Of a stretch of 64,000 bases of DNA, positions 39,184 to 48,044 are shown piece after piece. Under the pieces are notes generated by a model, which did no database searches, was not told the DNA's origin, and saw only the letters and a program-made list of their open reading frames with translations. Each line of letters starts with the position of its first letter. Position 1 is the first letter of the stretch. The translations under genes and the position numbers were made by a program. Source of the DNA: Tessaracoccus lacteus (GTDB lineage Bacteria; Actinomycetota; Actinomycetes; Propionibacteriales; Propionibacteriaceae); assembly GCF_029917005.1 (NCBI RefSeq), contig NZ_CP123967.1, positions 1,550,001 to 1,614,000 of the forward strand. The letters run 5' to 3'.

Positions 39184-40700
39184 TTCACGTCCCCGACGAC
39201 CAGCCCGACGCCGCGGAGCATGGTGATGGACGGGCTGAATCCCACGGACCCGGACGCGATCTCCAGCGCGTCGGCCGCGGTGCTCGCGGCCCTGTGCCCG
39301 AGCACGGCGGCGCTGCGCCGGTCGGCCCCGACCCAGATCACGTCGGCGAGAGGGGCGGTGGCGCGCGCGATGGCGTACCAGTCCTGGAACACCCGCAGCG
39401 GGTGCGGAGCGAAGCGCTTGCGGTACAGGTCGAGATACCACGCGTCGTCGATGGCGGCGAGCTCGAAGCGCGCTGCGATCTCGTCCGGGTCGGTCGTCTG
39501 GGGCAGCACGGTCGCGAAGAAGTCGGCCGCGGCGCTGTGCCGCCGGTTCGAGAACCGGTGCCGCAGCGGATGCTGGGCGATCAGCACGCCGCCCTCGCGC
39601 ACGAACGGGGTGCCGAGGTTCGATCCGGCCTGAGTGACAAGCGCGTGTCTGGCGGCGGCCAGCGGGTTGCCGATGGGATCGGACTCGTCGATCGCGGCGC
39701 CCCACACGGGGGTGACCAGCACGTCGGCGGGGCCGGGGACCTCCACGCCGTTGGCGGCCCGCCACACCTGGCGGGCGTTCTCCATCACCGCGGTGTGCGC
39801 GCCGCCGATGACGTCGATGACGGCGTAGTCGGCGCGCGGGGTGCCGTGCAGGAGTTGGGCCCCCCGGCGAGGCAGCGCCGCGACCGTCTGGCGGGCGCCG
39901 GCGAAGGCGAGCCGGTCGGCGAGCCCCCACTCCCACTCCCGCCGCGACGCGAACCGCAGCGAGTGGCTGAGCAGCGGTTGGCCGAGGACGGCCACCAGGG
40001 AGAAGACCGGGATCTGGGCGGCGATGAGCTCGCAGACCTGGCGGCCGAACTCCGGCTCGCTGTCGGCGGAACCGAGCCGCTTGACGGTGGCGAGATCCGT
40101 GATGCCCTCGGCGAGCGGACAGCTCTGCCCGTGGTCGGCGCGCAGGCCGATGACCACCAGCAGGTCCGAGTCCGCGACGCGCGCGTTGACGCTGACCGGG
40201 TGCCCGTCGATGTCGCCGATGGTGACAAGTGTCTCCGCCGTCACGTCGTGGCTGCTGATCAGGTCGTCGGGGAGGAAGGAGGTGGCGACGCGGTCGCCGA
40301 GCACCCGGGTGACCTGGGCGTCGGACCAGCGCTGCCTCAGCCCGCTGGCGACCACGATCTCGACGTCATCGACCCCGGCGCGCGCGGCCTGCTCCAGCAC
40401 CCGCTCGGCCAGCGTCCGCCTCGGGTCGAAGTACGGCCGCGGCAGCGGGGCGTCCGAGTCGAGCAGCACGAGCGTGAGCCTGGTCGCGGGACTCAGTTGC
40501 GCGGCCAGCGGATCGACCCCCAGCGGGGCCTGGAGCGCCGCGTCGATCAGGCCGACCGGGTCGGTTGAGCGGTCGGCGTCGGGTCCGTAGACCACCCGCG
40601 TCCCGACGCCGAGCCGTTCGAGGCGCAGCAGCGCCCCCGACATCGTCATGAGCGGCGGGGTCTTGGCGTCGACCTCCAGCACGAATCCTGGGCGTGACAT
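39180..40700 (-). CDS. LarA-like (DUF2088) protein lacking the nickel-pincer residues
   Basis: 506 residues. The N-terminal part follows the layout of lactate racemase LarA: a nucleotide-binding-like segment (LTLVLLDSDAPLPRPYF, 75-91), DDVEIVVASGLRQRW (111-125) where LarA has AtGlHR, SSHD near 149, and GDIDGHPVSVNARVADSDLLVVIG (162-185). The LarA block ending GYSGGxK, whose lysine holds the cofactor, is replaced by LRADHGQSCPLAEGI (186-200), so the known racemase chemistry is unlikely. The rest (about 200-506) has only weak similarity that I can name. 16 bp after the reductase gene; overlaps the PlsC-like gene. Confidence 0.72.
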   Translation of the reverse strand: MSRPGFVLEVDAKTPPLMTMSGALLRLERLGVGTRVVYGPDADRSTDPVGLIDAALQAPLGVDPLAAQLSPATRLTLVLLDSDAPLPRPYFDPRRTLAERVLEQAARAGVDDVEIVVASGLRQRWSDAQVTRVLGDRVATSFLPDDLISSHDVTAETLVTIGDIDGHPVSVNARVADSDLLVVIGLRADHGQSCPLAEGITDLATVKRLGSADSEPEFGRQVCELIAAQIPVFSLVAVLGQPLLSHSLRFASRREWEWGLADRLAFAGARQTVAALPRRGAQLLHGTPRADYAVIDVIGGAHTAVMENARQVWRAANGVEVPGPADVLVTPVWGAAIDESDPIGNPLAAARHALVTQAGSNLGTPFVREGGVLIAQHPLRHRFSNRRHSAAADFFATVLPQTTDPDEIAARFELAAIDDAWYLDLYRKRFAPHPLRVFQDWYAIARATAPLADVIWVGADRRSAAVLGHRAASTAADALEIASGSVGFSPSITMLRGVGLVVGDVK

Positions 40701-40716
40701 CAGTCGTCCTTTCCGT

Positions 40717-43065
40717 TCACGACATCTTCAGCCGCGGCAGCGGCGACATCTCTGGCCATTCGACGATCGACCAGCCCTTGCGTTTGGCCTCCCGCATGAG
40801 CGGGATGTCCGGGCTGACGGCGACCGGGTTGCCCACCGCATGAAGCATCGGGTAGTCCACGTGGCTGTCGGCGTAGGCGTAGCTCTTCGCCAGGTCGATG
40901 CCGTGCAGCTGCGCGTAGTGGGCCAGCCAGGCCGAGCGCGACTCCCCGACCATCGGGGGGCCGCTGAGGAACCCGGTGCACTTCCCCTCGGCGTCCGTCG
41001 CGAGTTCCGCGGCGACGATCGTGTCGAAGAGCCCCTCGAAGGGCCGCGTCAGGGGGCGGATCACGCCGGTGAGCAGGATGGTGGTGTGACCGGCGTCGCG
41101 GTGCTCGCGGATCCGTCGGATGGCCTCCGGGGACATCCGGTCGAGGATCAGCGGCGACAGCCTGTCGTCGACGAAGCCCTCCAACCGGGCCAGGTCGGCG
41201 CCCGCGTAGCGGCGGTACATGGAGCGGAGAAACACGCCGCGGTCGCGTCGCTCGGCGCCCAGGTAGAGCGGCAGCTGCGCCGCGACCCGGGCGAGCTCCG
41301 CGGCCCGGCGGAGCGGGGAGAGTTCGGGCAGCCGAGCCCACAGGTACGTCTCGACGACGTTGGTGGCCATCACGGTGCCGTCGAGGTCGAAGGCCGCGAG
41401 CACCGTGCCGGGCTCGGTGGGCTTCAGGTCCCGGTACGTCGTGGACCTGGCGTTGCGCCGCTTACGGGCCGCCTCGAGCCGCTTGACGGGGTCGGTGATC
41501 GCCGGGATGTGCACGTCCTGCAGGTAGTGGTCCCAGCTGAAGTCCGCGGAGTCGAAGCCGAAGCGCTCGGCGTCGTCGGCGTGCAGCGAACGGTGCAGGG
41601 CCAGCGTGCAGTCGTCGACGAAGTGCAGCTCGGACTGCAGGTACTCGCCGTAGAGGCTGAGGTACTTGCCGAGGAAGTCGAGCTGTTTGCGCGAGGAGTC
41701 CAGGGCGGTCGCCCACGTACGGGTCCGCCGACCGCGTGGGGCGAAGCTCAGCAGCCGGTTGCCGACCTTCACGCCCTTGTCGGCGACCCACATCAACTTC
41801 TCGACGGGCTCGGCTCCCGGGAACGTCCAGGTCGCCAGCGGGGTCGACCCCTGACCGCTGGTGTAGGGGTGCTCCGAGAAGTAGCGCCGCACCTGCTCGT
41901 AGACGCCGCGGAACGTGAGCGGGTTCCTGGCCCCGGAGGACAGGTGGTAGTACTCGGGCTCACCGACAGTGGGCCGCGTTGCGCAAACGGCGACGATCGC
42001 GTTGACGACGTAGTCGCAGGGGATGATGTCGATGACGGCGTCGGGCGAGGCGGGGAACTCGGGCAGCTGGCCGCGGCCGTAGGCGAGGATGATCGGGTCG
42101 GCCATCTTGAAGCCCTCGATCCACCCGGCGTAGGGGAACCGCAGGGAGGACTCGACGATCGCGGGGCGCACCACGGAGACCCGGAACTCGGACCCGAGGT
42201 CCGCGACGACGCGCTCCCCCAGCGCCTTGGCGAACGTGTAGACGTCCGTCCAGCCCAGCGAGCGGGCGCGCTCGGTGCCGGCCTTGACCAGCTCGGCTTT
42301 GACCCATTCCTTGCGGCGGCGCTCGGTGTCCTCGCTGGTGGTGAGGTAGCCAGCCTGGCGGTGCTCGGCCTCGGCCTCCTTGCGCAGCACGGCGAGCTGT
42401 TCGGCGGTGCGCGACCGGGCCTCGACGTGCTCGGCCATCGCGAGCGCGGCCCGCGTCTCTGCCTCGTAGTCGATCGTGTGGATGTGCGCGGCCTCCGGGA
42501 TGGCGCCGCGGCGCCGGCCGGCCGTGTAGGCGGTGGAGATGTGCACGTAGTGCGGGATGCGTGTCAGGTCGCCGTTCTCGTCGGAGCACGCCTCCCTCAG
42601 GCGCGTCAGCAGCGAGCGTGCCCCCAGGACGTTGGTCCGGAAGGCCTGGTCGATGGGCGGGTCGAAGGACACATCGCCCGCGCAGTGGACGAGCACGTCG
42701 GTGTCTCGCGGCAGCTCCGGCACGTCGGGCAGGTCACCCGGGATGACCTGGACACGGTCGGCCATCAGCTGCTCGACCGAGCCGGCCTCGGCCACGAGGT
42801 CGGCGAAGATCTTCTTCTTCAGCAGCGAGGCGACGCGCTGCTGGGCCGTCACGGAGCCCTTGGGCCGGACGATGACGCCGGTGGTCGTGTCGGGACATTC
42901 GCTCAACACGGTCCAGAGCATCTGCTCGCCGATGAAACCGGTGACGCCGGTCATAACGATCTTGCTTCCGGCCAGCAGGTCGCGGATGCGGCCCTCTAGC
43001 AGCGGCGGCGTGTGCAACGCTACGCCGTCGACGGTCCCGAAGGTGCTCGCCGGAGGGGTCGACAT
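40717..43065 (-). CDS. Acyl-thioester reductase (male-sterility type SDR) fused to HAD-IB phosphatase
   Basis: About 782 residues from the ATG at 43065 (TGATG overlap with hisA; a GTG at 43068 adds one). Residues 37-400 form an extended SDR of the fatty-acyl reductase/thioester reductase type: NAD(P) loop TGVTGFIG at 40-47 and catalytic Y277 and K281 in YTFAK. A linker of about 400-550 resembles the reductase C-terminal region. A HAD-IB phosphatase covers 555-783: motif I DLDGT at 561-565, motif II in LLTG near 667, motif III ADSHVDYPML at 733-742. It could reduce an activated acyl chain and dephosphorylate a product; substrate unknown. First gene of the trio. Confidence 0.85.
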   Translation of the reverse strand: MSTPPASTFGTVDGVALHTPPLLEGRIRDLLAGSKIVMTGVTGFIGEQMLWTVLSECPDTTTGVIVRPKGSVTAQQRVASLLKKKIFADLVAEAGSVEQLMADRVQVIPGDLPDVPELPRDTDVLVHCAGDVSFDPPIDQAFRTNVLGARSLLTRLREACSDENGDLTRIPHYVHISTAYTAGRRRGAIPEAAHIHTIDYEAETRAALAMAEHVEARSRTAEQLAVLRKEAEAEHRQAGYLTTSEDTERRRKEWVKAELVKAGTERARSLGWTDVYTFAKALGERVVADLGSEFRVSVVRPAIVESSLRFPYAGWIEGFKMADPIILAYGRGQLPEFPASPDAVIDIIPCDYVVNAIVAVCATRPTVGEPEYYHLSSGARNPLTFRGVYEQVRRYFSEHPYTSGQGSTPLATWTFPGAEPVEKLMWVADKGVKVGNRLLSFAPRGRRTRTWATALDSSRKQLDFLGKYLSLYGEYLQSELHFVDDCTLALHRSLHADDAERFGFDSADFSWDHYLQDVHIPAITDPVKRLEAARKRRNARSTTYRDLKPTEPGTVLAAFDLDGTVMATNVVETYLWARLPELSPLRRAAELARVAAQLPLYLGAERRDRGVFLRSMYRRYAGADLARLEGFVDDRLSPLILDRMSPEAIRRIREHRDAGHTTILLTGVIRPLTRPFEGLFDTIVAAELATDAEGKCTGFLSGPPMVGESRSAWLAHYAQLHGIDLAKSYAYADSHVDYPMLHAVGNPVAVSPDIPLMREAKRKGWSIVEWPEMSPLPRLKMS

Positions 43066-43796
43066 CACGCGTCGCCCTCAGCGACGGCCAGCGCATCGGC
43101 GAGGGTGAACCGCCCGACGTAGAGCGCGGTCCCGATGATGGCCCCTTCGATGCCGTCGTCGACCAGGGCGCGGAGGTCGCGGAGGTTGTCGAGGGTGGCG
43201 ATGCCGCCGGACGCGATGACCTTGCGGCCGCTGCGCCGCGCGACTGCAGTGAGCAGCTCGGTGTTGGGGCCGGTCAGCATGCCGTCGGAGTTGACATCCG
43301 TCACGACGAAGCGCTCACAGCCTGCCGCGACCAGGCGGTCGAGCGTCTCCATCCACGGGCCGCCCTCGGTGGTCCAGCCGCGCGCGGCGAGGTTCTCGCC
43401 TCGCACGTCGAGGCCGATGGCGACGCGGTCGCCGTAGGTGCCGACGACCCGGTCGCACCACTGTGGGTTCTCCAGGGCGGCAGTGCCGATGTTGACGCGG
43501 CGGGCGCCGGTCGACAGCGCGCGCTGCAGGGTCTCGTCGTCGCGGATCCCGCCGCTCAGCTCGACGTTGAGGTCCAGCCGGCCGACGATGTCGCGGAGGA
43601 GGTCGGCGTTGGAGCCTCGCCCGAAGGCGGCGTCGAGATCGACGAGGTGCAGCCAGGAGGCGCCGCCCTCCTGCCAGCGAAGCGCCGCGGTCAGCGGGTC
43701 ACCGAACTCCTTCTGCGTGCCTGCGACTCCCTGGACCAGCTGGACGGCCTGACCGCCCTGCACGTCGACGGCGGGCAACAACTGCAACTTCTCCAC
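43065..43796 (-). CDS. priA: Phosphoribosyl isomerase (PriA/HisA)
   Basis: 243 residues, TIM barrel, GTG start. Converts ProFAR to PRFAR in histidine synthesis; in actinobacteria lacking trpF the same enzyme also serves tryptophan synthesis. Phosphate-binding loops are [16 protein letters not shown] near residue 78 and [13 protein letters not shown] near 195; the catalytic Asp residues lie in [10 protein letters not shown] (D11) and [11 protein letters not shown] near 167. Whether it is bifunctional cannot be settled from this window. The usual next gene, hisF, is absent; the reductase/HAD fusion overlaps it instead. Confidence 0.93.
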   Translation of the reverse strand: MEKLQLLPAVDVQGGQAVQLVQGVAGTQKEFGDPLTAALRWQEGGASWLHLVDLDAAFGRGSNADLLRDIVGRLDLNVELSGGIRDDETLQRALSTGARRVNIGTAALENPQWCDRVVGTYGDRVAIGLDVRGENLAARGWTTEGGPWMETLDRLVAAGCERFVVTDVNSDGMLTGPNTELLTAVARRSGRKVIASGGIATLDNLRDLRALVDDGIEGAIIGTALYVGRFTLADALAVAEGDA

Positions 43797-43858
43797 GACA
43801 CGTCACCCTAGCGGACGCCGCCCCTGATTCCGGCCGGTCGCGGGCGGGGCGGGATGCC

Positions 43859-44470
43859 TCAGAGCTGGCCGAGCCAGTTGGAGATCAGCCTTGCCCCGGC
43901 GGCCCCGGACTTCTCCGGGTGGAACTGCGTCGACGACACGGGTCCGCTCTCCAGAGCGGCCACGAAGACGGCGTCCTCGTGCCTGGCGGTCGTCACGAGC
44001 CCATCGCCTGCGACGGGAGTTGCCGCATAGCTGTGCACGAAGTAGAAACGGCTGCGTTCGACGCCAGCGAACAGGCGCGAGCCGTCGGGGGCCTCCACGG
44101 TGTTCCAGCCCATGTGCGGAAGCCGCCTGGCCGCAAGTTGCGACACGGTGCCGCGGTGAATCCCGAGGCCGGCGATACTCGTGCCGTGCTCGGTTCCCAG
44201 CTCGAACAGCACCTGGTGTCCGACGCAGATGCCGAGCAGCGGCCGCCCGGACGCGACCCAGTCGCGGATCAGCTCGACACCCCCCGCCTGACTGAGCCCC
44301 GTCATGCAGGTCGCGAAGGCCCCGACGCCCGGCACGACGAGTCCGTCGCAGCCGGCAAGCTCGTCGAGGTCGCCGGTGAGGACGACGTCGGCCCCGGCGT
44401 TGGCGAACGCCCGACGGGCCGAGTGCAGGTTGCCGGAGCCGTAGTCGAAGAGCCCGATGCGGGGACTCAC
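43859..44470 (-). CDS. hisH: Imidazole glycerol phosphate synthase glutaminase subunit HisH
   Basis: 203 residues from a GTG overlapping the hisB stop. Class I glutamine amidotransferase: oxyanion strand [14 protein letters not shown] near residue 47, nucleophile Cys in [13 protein letters not shown] near 80, and catalytic His/Glu in [10 protein letters not shown] near 185. Supplies ammonia to HisF, whose gene is not in this window. 62 bp separate it from priA. Confidence 0.95.
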   Translation of the reverse strand: MSPRIGLFDYGSGNLHSARRAFANAGADVVLTGDLDELAGCDGLVVPGVGAFATCMTGLSQAGGVELIRDWVASGRPLLGICVGHQVLFELGTEHGTSIAGLGIHRGTVSQLAARRLPHMGWNTVEAPDGSRLFAGVERSRFYFVHSYAATPVAGDGLVTTARHEDAVFVAALESGPVSSTQFHPEKSGAAGARLISNWLGQL

Positions 44471-45075
44471 AGCGCTCCCTTGGTGCTGGGCACCCCCGTC
44501 TGGCGGGGGTCGGGTTCGACGGCCTCGCGCAGCGCCCTGGCCAGGGCCTTGAACTCGGCCTCGACGATGTGGTGCGGGTCACGGCCGGCGAGCAGCCGCA
44601 GGTGCAGGCAGAGGCCGGCGTTGAGGGCCAGGGCCTCGAAGACGTGGTAGGTCATGGACCCGGCGTAGGGCACGCCGCTGCCGCCGATGCGGGCGTAGAC
44701 CTGGCCGTCGGGCTCCCCGGTGCAGGTCACGTAGGGGCGGCCGGCGACGTCGACCACGACGTCGGCGATGGCCTCGTCCAGCGGGATCACGGCGTGCCCG
44801 TAACGACGGATGCCCGACTTGTCGCCGAGCGCCTCCTTCAGGGCCCGTCCGAGGCAGATGGCGACGTCCTCGACGGTGTGGTGGCCGTCGATGTGCAGGT
44901 CCCCGGTCGCGGCGACCTCGATGTCGATGAGCGAGTGCTTCGCAAGCGCCGTGAGCATGTGGTCGTAGAAGCCGACGCCGGTCGAGATCGTGGATGCTCC
45001 AGTACCGTCGAGGTCGATGGAGACGGTGATCTCGGACTCGCTCGTGGTGCGGGTGACGGTGGCGGTGCGGCTCAT
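44467..45075 (-). CDS. hisB: Imidazoleglycerol-phosphate dehydratase
   Basis: 202 residues from the ATG at 45075, which overlaps the hisC stop (ATGA). Monofunctional form without a phosphatase domain. Metal-binding histidine clusters are [13 protein letters not shown] near residue 42, [14 protein letters not shown] near 65 and a second pair with [10 protein letters not shown] and [16 protein letters not shown] near 165-175. Confidence 0.96.
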   Translation of the reverse strand: MSRTATVTRTTSESEITVSIDLDGTGASTISTGVGFYDHMLTALAKHSLIDIEVAATGDLHIDGHHTVEDVAICLGRALKEALGDKSGIRRYGHAVIPLDEAIADVVVDVAGRPYVTCTGEPDGQVYARIGGSGVPYAGSMTYHVFEALALNAGLCLHLRLLAGRDPHHIVEAEFKALARALREAVEPDPRQTGVPSTKGAL

Positions 45076-46166
45076 GGCCTGCTCCCTTCGCGGGTGGGGT
45101 CGAGGTCCTCGAGCGCGTGCTTGAGGAGGTTCATCTCCTGGGGGGTGCCTGCGGAGACCCTCAGGAACCCGTCGGGGCCGGTCTCGCGGATGAGGATGCC
45201 GCGGTCCAGGAGGTCCTGCCACACGCGGTGGCGGTCCGGGAACCGGCCGATGAGCGTGAAGTTGGCCTCCGAGTCGACGACGTCGTAGCCGTGCTCGCGG
45301 GCCCACGCCTCGAAGGAGCGGGCTTCGGCGGCCAGCGACCGGACCTGCGCGAGCAGCTCGTCGGCGTGGGCCAGCGCGACGCGGGCGACGGCCTGCGTCT
45401 GGGCGCTCAGGTGGTAGGGCAGCCTCACGATGCGGCAGGCGTCGACGATCGCGGGGTGTGCGGCCAGGTAGCCGACGCGGCCGCCCGCCAGCGCGAACGC
45501 CTTGCTCATGGTGCGCGACACGACGAGGCGGGGGCTCTCGGCCAGCAGCTCCAGCGCGCTCGGGCGCCCCGAGAACTCCTGGTAGGCCTCGTCCGCCACA
45601 ACGATGGCGTCCGAGCCGGCCAGCACGGCCTCGAACACCTCAAGGCCCACCGACGTGCCGGTCGGGTTGTTCGGCGTCGTGATCACCACGACCGTCGGAT
45701 CGTGCCGCTGCACGGCGTCGAGGACGAGGTCGGCCGTGAGCGTGAAGTCCGGGTTGCGCGGCTCGGTCACGTAGCCCGTGAACGTGTTGCGCGCGTACTC
45801 CGGGTACATGGAGTAGGTGGGCGTGAAGGTCAGGACAGAGCGCCCCGGGCCGCCGAAGGCGGTGAGCAGGTGGCTCATGACCTCGTTGGATCCGTTGGCC
45901 GCCCAGATGTTGTCGGCGGTCAGGCCGTGGCCGAGGTACGCGGCGAGGTCGGTGCGCAGCCCGAGGGCCTCGCGGTCCGGGTAGCGGTTGAGCCCACCCG
46001 CTGCCCGGACGACAGCCGCGGCCATCTCCTGGCGGATCAGCGGGGACGGCGGGTACGGGTTCTCGTTGACATTCAGCACCACGGGCACGTCGAGCTGGGG
46101 GGCACCGTAGGGCTCCTCGCCCACGAGGTCGGCGCGCAGCGGCAGGTCGTTCAGGGAGAAGCTCAC
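45072..46166 (-). CDS. hisC: Histidinol-phosphate aminotransferase
   Basis: 364 residues, PLP fold type I, GTG start overlapping the hisD stop. The PLP lysine lies in [18 protein letters not shown] near residue 225; [13 protein letters not shown] near 31 and [11 protein letters not shown] near 165 are signature segments. Transaminates imidazoleacetol phosphate with glutamate. Confidence 0.95.
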   Translation of the reverse strand: MSFSLNDLPLRADLVGEEPYGAPQLDVPVVLNVNENPYPPSPLIRQEMAAAVVRAAGGLNRYPDREALGLRTDLAAYLGHGLTADNIWAANGSNEVMSHLLTAFGGPGRSVLTFTPTYSMYPEYARNTFTGYVTEPRNPDFTLTADLVLDAVQRHDPTVVVITTPNNPTGTSVGLEVFEAVLAGSDAIVVADEAYQEFSGRPSALELLAESPRLVVSRTMSKAFALAGGRVGYLAAHPAIVDACRIVRLPYHLSAQTQAVARVALAHADELLAQVRSLAAEARSFEAWAREHGYDVVDSEANFTLIGRFPDRHRVWQDLLDRGILIRETGPDGFLRVSAGTPQEMNLLKHALEDLDPTREGSRP

Positions 46167-47464
46167 CGTGGCCTCCTGACCGTGACGGCGGCCGCGTGGC
46201 CGGGGAGGTTCTCCGCCTGTGCGAACCTCTCGATGCCGTCGGCAAGGTCCATCAGGCCGGCCTGCGAGTAGTCGATGACGTGGACCGTACGCATGAACGA
46301 GCGCACGCTCAGCCCGGAGCTGTGGCAGGCGCAGCCTGCGGTGGGCAGCACGTGGGTGGAGCCGGCCGAGTAGTCGCCGAGCGACACCGGCGAGTAGCCG
46401 CCGACGAAGATCGCGCCGGCGTTGCGGATGCGCGCGGCGACCGCGCGCGCGTCGGCCGTCTGAATCTCGAGGTGCTCCGCGGCGTAGGCGTCGGCGACAG
46501 CCACGGCCTGGTCGAGGTCGCGGACGAGCACGACGGCGGACTGCCTGCCGGTCAACGCGGTCCGGATGCGCTCCTCGTGCAGCTGGCCGACGACCTGTCG
46601 CTCGACCTCGGCGACCACCTTCTCGGTCAGCGCGGTCGAGTCGGTGATCAGAACGGACGCCGCCATGGGATCGTGCTCGGCCTGCGAGATCAGGTCGGCC
46701 GCCACGAACGCAGGGTCCGCCGTGTCGTCCGCCACGACGGCGATCTCGGTGGGGCCGGCCTCGGAGTCGATGCCGACCAGGCCGCGCACGAGACGCTTGG
46801 CCGCCACGACGTAGATGTTGCCGGGGCCCGTGATGAGCGAGACGGGATCGCAGAGGCCCTCGACGCCATGCGCGAACATGGCGATGGCCTGGGCACCGCC
46901 GACGGCGTAGACCTCCTCGACGCCGAGCAGGGCGCAGACGGCGAGGATGCTGGGGTGCGGCAGCCCGCCGAACTCGCGCTGCGGGGGCGAGGCGACTGCG
47001 ATGGAGGTGACGCCGGCGACCTGGGCGGGCACGACGTTCATGATCACGCTGGAGGCCAGCGGGGCGAGCCCGCCCGGCACGTAGAGGCCGACGCGCTCGA
47101 CGGGGATGTTGCGGAGCCCGACGCTGGCTCCGTCGGCCAGGATGGCGGGCCCGGGATCGGGATCGAGTTCGAGGGCTCCGGCCACCTCGCGGCGGCGGCG
47201 GATCGACTCGAGGAACGCCTCCCTCAGCTGCGGGTCGAGCTCGTCGGCGGCCTTCCGGAGGTCGGCTGCTCCGACCCTCAGCGACGGCGGGACGACGTGG
47301 TCGAACTTCTCCGAGTACTCCAGCAGGGCCTCGGCTCCCCGATCCGCGACGTCCGCGACGATGGGATGCACGACGGCGACAGCGGCCTCCACGTCGAAAC
47401 TGCCGCGCGGCAGGAGGGTCCGGTAGGCACCGTCGACGCCTGTCAGGTCAAGAGTTCTCAGCAC
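46163..47464 (-). CDS. hisD: Histidinol dehydrogenase
   Basis: 433 residues from a GTG. Two-step NAD-dependent oxidation of histidinol. Signature region [27 protein letters not shown] near 127, [14 protein letters not shown] near 212, [18 protein letters not shown] near 235, and zinc ligands within LISQAEHDP near 259. Head of hisD-C-B-H-priA; only 4 bp separate it from the upstream membrane-protein stop, so no room for a leader or attenuator there. Confidence 0.96.
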   Translation of the reverse strand: MLRTLDLTGVDGAYRTLLPRGSFDVEAAVAVVHPIVADVADRGAEALLEYSEKFDHVVPPSLRVGAADLRKAADELDPQLREAFLESIRRRREVAGALELDPDPGPAILADGASVGLRNIPVERVGLYVPGGLAPLASSVIMNVVPAQVAGVTSIAVASPPQREFGGLPHPSILAVCALLGVEEVYAVGGAQAIAMFAHGVEGLCDPVSLITGPGNIYVVAAKRLVRGLVGIDSEAGPTEIAVVADDTADPAFVAADLISQAEHDPMAASVLITDSTALTEKVVAEVERQVVGQLHEERIRTALTGRQSAVVLVRDLDQAVAVADAYAAEHLEIQTADARAVAARIRNAGAIFVGGYSPVSLGDYSAGSTHVLPTAGCACHSSGLSVRSFMRTVHVIDYSQAGLMDLADGIERFAQAENLPGHAAAVTVRRPR

Positions 47465-47468
47465 GCGG

Positions 47469-48044
47469 TTAGTCTAGTGGGAGCGTCGCCTCGTCCTGAT
47501 CGCCGGCGGCCTCGGGCCAGAAAGCGGACAGGAGCATGATGGGGATGATCGCGGCGAACGGTGCGATCAGCAGCGCGGACATCGACCGGAGGGTCAGGTC
47601 CACCTCCACCACGTCGCCGGCTCCTGCCGAGGCGAGCCGCTCCACGAAATCGTGCGGGCCGACGCTGACCCCGAAGCGCCACGCCATCACCGAGGAGGCG
47701 ATGGCCGCAACGAGGGTGGCGACGATGACCCACCAACCGCGGCGGTGCAGCATCAGCCAGCCGATCACCCCGACGAGCAGCCCCAGCACGGCCGTGATGA
47801 ACGTGAACGTGACATCCGCCGCGACGATCTCCGCCTGGCCGCGCTCCGAGATGGACGCGGACAGATCCTCCAGCACGGTGTAGCTGGCCCGGGGGGTCAC
47901 GGCGGACCACAGGAGTCCCGCCGCCGCGCCGAGCACGACGGAGCCTGCGATGTAGACGATGAGCCGCCACAGCGTCCGGTCCCACGGGAGCGCCAGCTGC
48001 CCGGGGTTGCGGGGGGCGGTGACGATCTCCTCTGAGCCTGTCAC
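47469..48044 (-). CDS. Four-TM membrane protein of unknown function (DUF2567-like)
   Basis: 191 residues from the GTG at 48044, which overlaps the dnaE stop; the frame is open to 48071. Hydrophobic segments: LWRLIVYIAGSVVLGAAAGLLW, VTFTFITAVLGLLVGVIGWLML, GWWVIVATLVAAIASSVMAWRFG and ALLIAPFAAIIPIMLLSAFW. A positively biased first loop and acidic C-terminus are seen. Small proteins of this layout lie between dnaE1 and hisD in several actinobacteria. No function known. Confidence 0.75.
   Translation of the reverse strand: MTGSEEIVTAPRNPGQLALPWDRTLWRLIVYIAGSVVLGAAAGLLWSAVTPRASYTVLEDLSASISERGQAEIVAADVTFTFITAVLGLLVGVIGWLMLHRRGWWVIVATLVAAIASSVMAWRFGVSVGPHDFVERLASAGAGDVVEVDLTLRSMSALLIAPFAAIIPIMLLSAFWPEAAGDQDEATLPLD

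Noticed and set aside
47465-47468. Histidine attenuator leader before hisD
   Set aside because: Only 4 bp separate hisD from the upstream stop codon, so there is no room for one.
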